The notes below the pieces were generated by a model. That model worked only from the letters and a program-made list of their open reading frames with translations, was not told the origin of the DNA and ran no database searches. DNA of 16,071 nt, from contig WGDG01000135.1 in NCBI GenBank assembly GCA_015493425.1, forward strand, positions 1 through 16,071, written 5' to 3'. Both the position numbers and the translations under genes were made by a program. Shown one piece after another: positions 14,164 through 16,071 of this stretch. Source of the stretch: Sulfurovum sp. (lineage in GTDB: Bacteria > Campylobacterota > Campylobacteria > Campylobacterales > Sulfurovaceae). Each line of letters begins with the position of its first letter. Position 1 is the stretch's first letter.

Positions 14164-14996
14164 TCCTCTCCCGGTTTCATACACCCAGGGCAGTTATAAG
14201 AGACGATTTTTGGTTGTGGCAAATCAATGCGTGCGGCAGTGAGGCGGCCTCCCCACAAACACCCCGTATCGAGTGCCAGTACATTCTCATCTTCATAGAA
14301 ACCCAGTGTCGACCAGTGACCGAAAATGATCTTCAGTTCTATCTCTTTTCGGTTTTCACATTCAAACCACGGCTTCATTCCTTTGGCACGCACTTCGGGT
14401 GTAGGCGCCCCTTTCTGTTTGAAATCAAGACGGTGGTCTTTGTAGCAGTAGCGCATACGCGTAAAAGCACTGACAATGTAACGGTCAATATCTTCAGGGC
14501 CTGCATTGCGATCAAAACGCTCCACACCGCCCTTGAACATTTTTTTCAACCATACATCAGCATGGTCACTCTGCATCTGCAGCTCGATGCGATGGGCATA
14601 CTCTATTGCCATACCAAGATCAAACTCCGGAGAGATACCGGCATGAGCCATACAGTATCCCAGTTTGAAATCGGTATGCAGAAATTTCTGATGACGCAGC
14701 CAGTCTATCAGCTCGCCGGCTCTTGGTGAAGCAAGAATCGGATCGATAGTCGGATTGGATTTTTTGATACCATAGTACGCCGCAATCAATGTCAAATCAT
14801 GGTTTCCAAGGACAATCCGGGTACTCTCTTTGATACTGTAAAGATACTCCAGTACCTCCAGCGATTTGTCACCTCTGTTAACAAGATCTCCCGCCAGCCA
14901 CAACGTATCGTAACGCGGATCGAACTGAATGCTTTGCAGCAGTCCCTGCAGGGAGTCATAACACCCCTGAATGTCACCGATAGCCCAGGTACTCAT
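14160..14996 (-). CDS. apaH: Symmetrical bis(5'-nucleosyl)-tetraphosphatase ApaH
   Basis: Metal-dependent PPP-family phosphoesterase that splits Ap4A into two ADP and can also remove Np4 caps from RNA 5' ends. The 278 residues carry all family blocks: IGDIQGCYDSL (6-16), LAGDLVNRG (34-42), VLGNHDLTLIA (62-72), MAHAGISPEFDL (116-127), FTRMRYC (178-184), IIFGHWSTL (223-231) and ALDTGCLWGGRLT (241-253). The first metal motif is GDxQG rather than the GDVHG of E. coli; Gln here is also seen in Pseudomonas ApaH, so it is a subfamily trait. I chose ATG at 14996 (MSTWAIGDIQG) because it matches the family start and AGGTGG lies about 8 bases upstream. The longer frame to 15110 reads through heptamer repeats and hairpins. 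It ends in NCPGCMKPGED, with a CxxC I cannot explain. Confidence 0.96.
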   Translation of the reverse strand: MSTWAIGDIQGCYDSLQGLLQSIQFDPRYDTLWLAGDLVNRGDKSLEVLEYLYSIKESTRIVLGNHDLTLIAAYYGIKKSNPTIDPILASPRAGELIDWLRHQKFLHTDFKLGYCMAHAGISPEFDLGMAIEYAHRIELQMQSDHADVWLKKMFKGGVERFDRNAGPEDIDRYIVSAFTRMRYCYKDHRLDFKQKGAPTPEVRAKGMKPWFECENRKEIELKIIFGHWSTLGFYEDENVLALDTGCLWGGRLTAARIDLPQPKIVSYNCPGCMKPGED

Positions 14997-15010
14997 CTGT
15001 ACCACCTGCG

Positions 15011-15045
15011 GTGAAGTGAATAATGAATAGTGAATAGTGAATAGT
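15011..15045. repeat. Heptanucleotide array, GTGAAGT + GAATAAT + 3 x GAATAGT
   Basis: Five consecutive 7-bp units just upstream of apaH: GTGAAGT, GAATAAT, then GAATAGT three times. The purine-rich strand is the plus strand, opposite to the other arrays in the window. It ends 14 bp before the apaH start, so it is part of the apaH leader or promoter region. Confidence 0.9.
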
Positions 15046-15053
15046 TGTTGTTT

Positions 15054-15070
15054 GCATTGCTTTGCAATGC
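15054..15070. repeat. Perfect short hairpin GCATTGC-TTT-GCAATGC
   Basis: A 7-bp perfect stem with a 3-base loop, between the apaH array and the glycosylase terminator. No T run follows on either strand, so it is not a clear terminator. Its role is unknown; in the apaH leader it could stabilise the RNA. Confidence 0.6.
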
Positions 15071-15080
15071 TCTTACTGAT

Positions 15081-15103
15081 AAAAGCTTTCTCAAGGAGAA
15101 AGC
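15081..15103 (-). terminator. Hairpin terminator after the DNA glycosylase gene
   Basis: Read on the minus strand: GCTTTCTC (15103-15096), loop CTT, GAGAAAGC (15092-15085), then TTTT (15084-15081). A perfect 8-bp stem followed by a short U tract, 38 bp after the glycosylase stop. On the plus strand no T run follows. Confidence 0.6.
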
Positions 15104-15111
15104 ATACCAAA

Positions 15112-15160
15112 ATTCCTCATTCCTCATTCCTCATTCCTCATTCATTTTCTAATTTCTAAT
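15112..15160. repeat. Compound heptanucleotide array, 4 x ATTCCTC then ATTCATT and TTCTAAT units
   Basis: ATTCCTC occurs four times (15112-15139), followed by ATTCATT (15140-15146) and two TTCTAAT units (15147-15160), all with a 7-bp period. The glycosylase stop codon (15142-15144) and its last codons (KLEIRK) lie within it. The TTCTAAT part is the same unit as at 4351 and 6839. Confidence 0.9.
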
Positions 15161-15633
15161 TTTTCCGCGTATATTTCCGCTTTCTCGTCAAACGTCATTG
15201 CCGCATGTGCCGGAGAGGGCGACGGCAGATATACACGTTCTATGCCGAGCTCTCCAAAGTGCTTTTCAAAAAGTGTCTGCGCCTTTTTGCCTGTAAAAGC
15301 AAGTTTGGTGATGGAGGGGTACTTCTCAAGCAGTGCAGGTATATCGTTGACTTTGACATGGGACAGCGACGTATCAAGCGAATTGTCACGTTCACAGGCA
15401 GCAACTATATCCCACACACCGAGACAGTTCTCTTTCAAAAGCCAAATCTTCTGGTCGCGGTTGTTGACAGGATACCCTGTCAACGATTCAAGAATCTTCC
15501 AGAACTGGTTTCTGGGATGTCCGTAGTAAAAGGCGTTGTCAAACGATTTAATGCTTGGGAAAGAACCCAAAATGAGGGTTTTGGTATCGTTGAAGACAAT
15601 GGGGTCAAACGGATGTTGTAAAGTTTCATGCAC
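15142..15633 (-). CDS. DNA-deoxyinosine (hypoxanthine) glycosylase, UDG superfamily family 6
   Basis: Base-excision repair enzyme of the uracil-DNA glycosylase superfamily; family 6 members mainly remove hypoxanthine formed by adenine deamination. The 163 residues carry the family marks: LILGSFPSIKS (20-30), FYYGHPRNQFWKIL (35-48; Asn42 sits where the catalytic Asn is expected), GVWDIVAACERDNSLD (72-87), ITKLAFTGKKA (108-118) and the late motif LPSPSPAHAA (136-145). I chose GTG at 15633 because AGGAG lies about 7 bases upstream and the product begins HETLQHPFDPIV. The ATG next to it is out of frame, and the longer frame to 15723 would translate the palindromic element. The last residues KLEIRK come from a heptamer array. 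Substrate assignment rests on family, not on anything unique here. Confidence 0.9.
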   Translation of the reverse strand: MHETLQHPFDPIVFNDTKTLILGSFPSIKSFDNAFYYGHPRNQFWKILESLTGYPVNNRDQKIWLLKENCLGVWDIVAACERDNSLDTSLSHVKVNDIPALLEKYPSITKLAFTGKKAQTLFEKHFGELGIERVYLPSPSPAHAAMTFDEKAEIYAEKLEIRK

Positions 15634-15643
15634 GACTTTCTCC

Positions 15644-15720
15644 TGTAGGGTGTTGTCCCCCGACAACACCAAATATTTGATTGTCAATATGACGGTGTTG
15701 TGAGGGCACAACACCCTACA
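15644..15720. repeat. 77-bp MITE/REP-like palindromic element with 13-bp terminal inverted repeats
   Basis: TGTAGGGTGTTGT (15644-15656) is a perfect inverted copy of ACAACACCCTACA (15708-15720). Each end also holds its own hairpin: GGTGTTGTC-CCCC-GACAACACC (15649-15670) and GGTGTTGTG-AGGG-CACAACACC (15694-15715), both with 9-bp perfect stems and 4-base loops. The 23-bp middle is AT-rich. The element fills most of the gap between the DUF4149-like and glycosylase genes and abuts the GGAG of the glycosylase ribosome binding site. It has no coding capacity. A partial relative lies at 4285-4338. Confidence 0.85.
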
Positions 15721-15751
15721 CAAATCCTTAATCCTGAATTCTCAACACTCA

Positions 15752-16071
15752 TTATTTACACGCTTTTTGCATATTCCTCACCATCAACACCAACAACGCT
15801 AACGCAAAAATTTTGAAGTTTATCTCGCTGCCTTTATGGGTGGCAATAAATGCAGCAGACTGTGTCATTTTTTCCCCGGCAAGCTGCATGTTAAGAATGT
15901 CCGGAAGATAATAGTGTCCGAACATCAAGCCAGTTGCAACCACAAAAAAAGTCGCCACCTGTGTGATGGTATCACGCTCAAATTTTTTATATTTATAACC
16001 TTCGTAGAGTATAACAGCAATCACTGTAAAATCTACCAGATAGGAGAGCCTGACAAAATTCTGGGTCATAA
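15752..16071 (-). CDS. DUF4149-like small integral membrane protein, N-terminus beyond window
   Basis: The visible part has 105 residues from an in-frame ATG at 16069, with at least three hydrophobic segments: LVDFTVIAVILYEGY (about 11-25), ITQVATFFVVATGLMFGHYY (about 35-54) and FKIFALALLVLMVRNM (about 85-100). A polar loop between them holds MTQSAAFIATHKGSEINFK. The pattern FVRLSYL, LYEGYKYKKFERD and HKGSEINFK fits what I remember of DUF4149 proteins in Campylobacterota, which are about 140-150 residues with an extra N-terminal helix. The frame is open to the window edge, so this ATG is probably internal and the gene cut. The function of the family is unknown. It is 118 bp upstream of the glycosylase gene, with the palindromic element between. 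Confidence 0.6.
   Translation of the reverse strand, partial: MTQNFVRLSYLVDFTVIAVILYEGYKYKKFERDTITQVATFFVVATGLMFGHYYLPDILNMQLAGEKMTQSAAFIATHKGSEINFKIFALALLVLMVRNMQKACK

Noticed and set aside
14214..14729. 171-codon plus-strand frame within apaH
   Set aside because: Antisense shadow of a clearly conserved gene.
14160..14996. Loss of a metal ligand in ApaH (GDIQG instead of GDVHG)
   Set aside because: I recall GDxQG in Pseudomonas and other ApaH proteins, so this is a normal subfamily variant and not a defect.
14997..15110. N-terminal extension of ApaH by 38 residues (frame open to 15110)
   Set aside because: It translates heptamer repeats and hairpins (LFTIHYSLFTS), while MSTWAIGDIQG at 14996 matches the family start and has AGGTGG upstream.
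15011..15160. CRISPR array
   Set aside because: Units are 7 bp, contiguous and without spacers; no cas gene is present.
15634..15723. N-terminal extension of the DNA glycosylase by 30 residues
   Set aside because: It would translate the 77-bp palindromic element; the GTG at 15633 has AGGAG at correct spacing and fits the usual family length.
1..16071. tRNA, rRNA, riboswitch, insertion sequence or prophage genes
   Set aside because: I looked for cloverleaf arms, conserved rRNA stretches, transposase and integrase motifs and found none.

Overview
The window reads as a chromosomal segment of a Campylobacterota (epsilonproteobacterial) genome, most like the Sulfurovum/Sulfurimonas side. The main reason is gene order. 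A bioA gene divergent from a PpiD-like foldase, ftsA and ftsZ is the order I recall from Helicobacter pylori (HP0976-HP0979). An rsmH gene with a small FtsL-like gene next to a PpiD-like/ftsA/ftsZ group is the order I recall from Campylobacter jejuni. The adjacent lipoprotein (UPF0323 type) and glutathionylspermidine-synthase-like ligase also form a pair in those genomes. Genus is inference; no database was searched.

Layout. 1-4228 (minus): rsmH, an FtsL/DivIC-like single-pass protein and an RND efflux permease lie with 1-bp gaps, apparently one operon; the permease runs off the left edge. 4229-4424: non-coding, with a palindromic-repeat relic, a heptanucleotide array and a promoter. 4425-6818 (plus): three poorly known genes, namely a class II aldolase-fold protein that has lost its zinc histidines, a 123-residue unknown, and an acidic Sel1-repeat protein. 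6842-8155 (minus): bioA. 8241-12273 (plus): PpiD-like foldase, ftsA, ftsZ, ending at a hairpin. 12398-14163 (plus): UPF0323-like lipoprotein and an ATP-grasp-type ligase. 14160-15633 (minus): apaH and a family 6 (hypoxanthine-type) DNA glycosylase, separated by a repeat-rich gap. 15752-16071 (minus): a partial DUF4149-like membrane protein.

How the genes fit together. The theme is cell division and envelope: RsmH (16S rRNA methylation) and the FtsL-like protein on one side, FtsA/FtsZ with an inner-membrane foldase on the other, making a dcw cluster split in two and lacking murein synthesis genes. TTG/TGA overlaps and 1-bp gaps suggest translational coupling. An internal sigma70-like promoter inside the foldase gene could give ftsAZ its own supply.

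The least explained material is in the gaps. There is a family of 7-bp tandem repeats (TTTCTAA, ATTCCTC, GAATAGT types), two of which run into genes and encode the last residues of BioA and of the glycosylase. There is also a 77-bp element with 13-bp perfect terminal inverted repeats and two internal 9-bp hairpins, sitting directly against the glycosylase ribosome binding site. I found no tRNA, rRNA, CRISPR array, insertion sequence or prophage gene.
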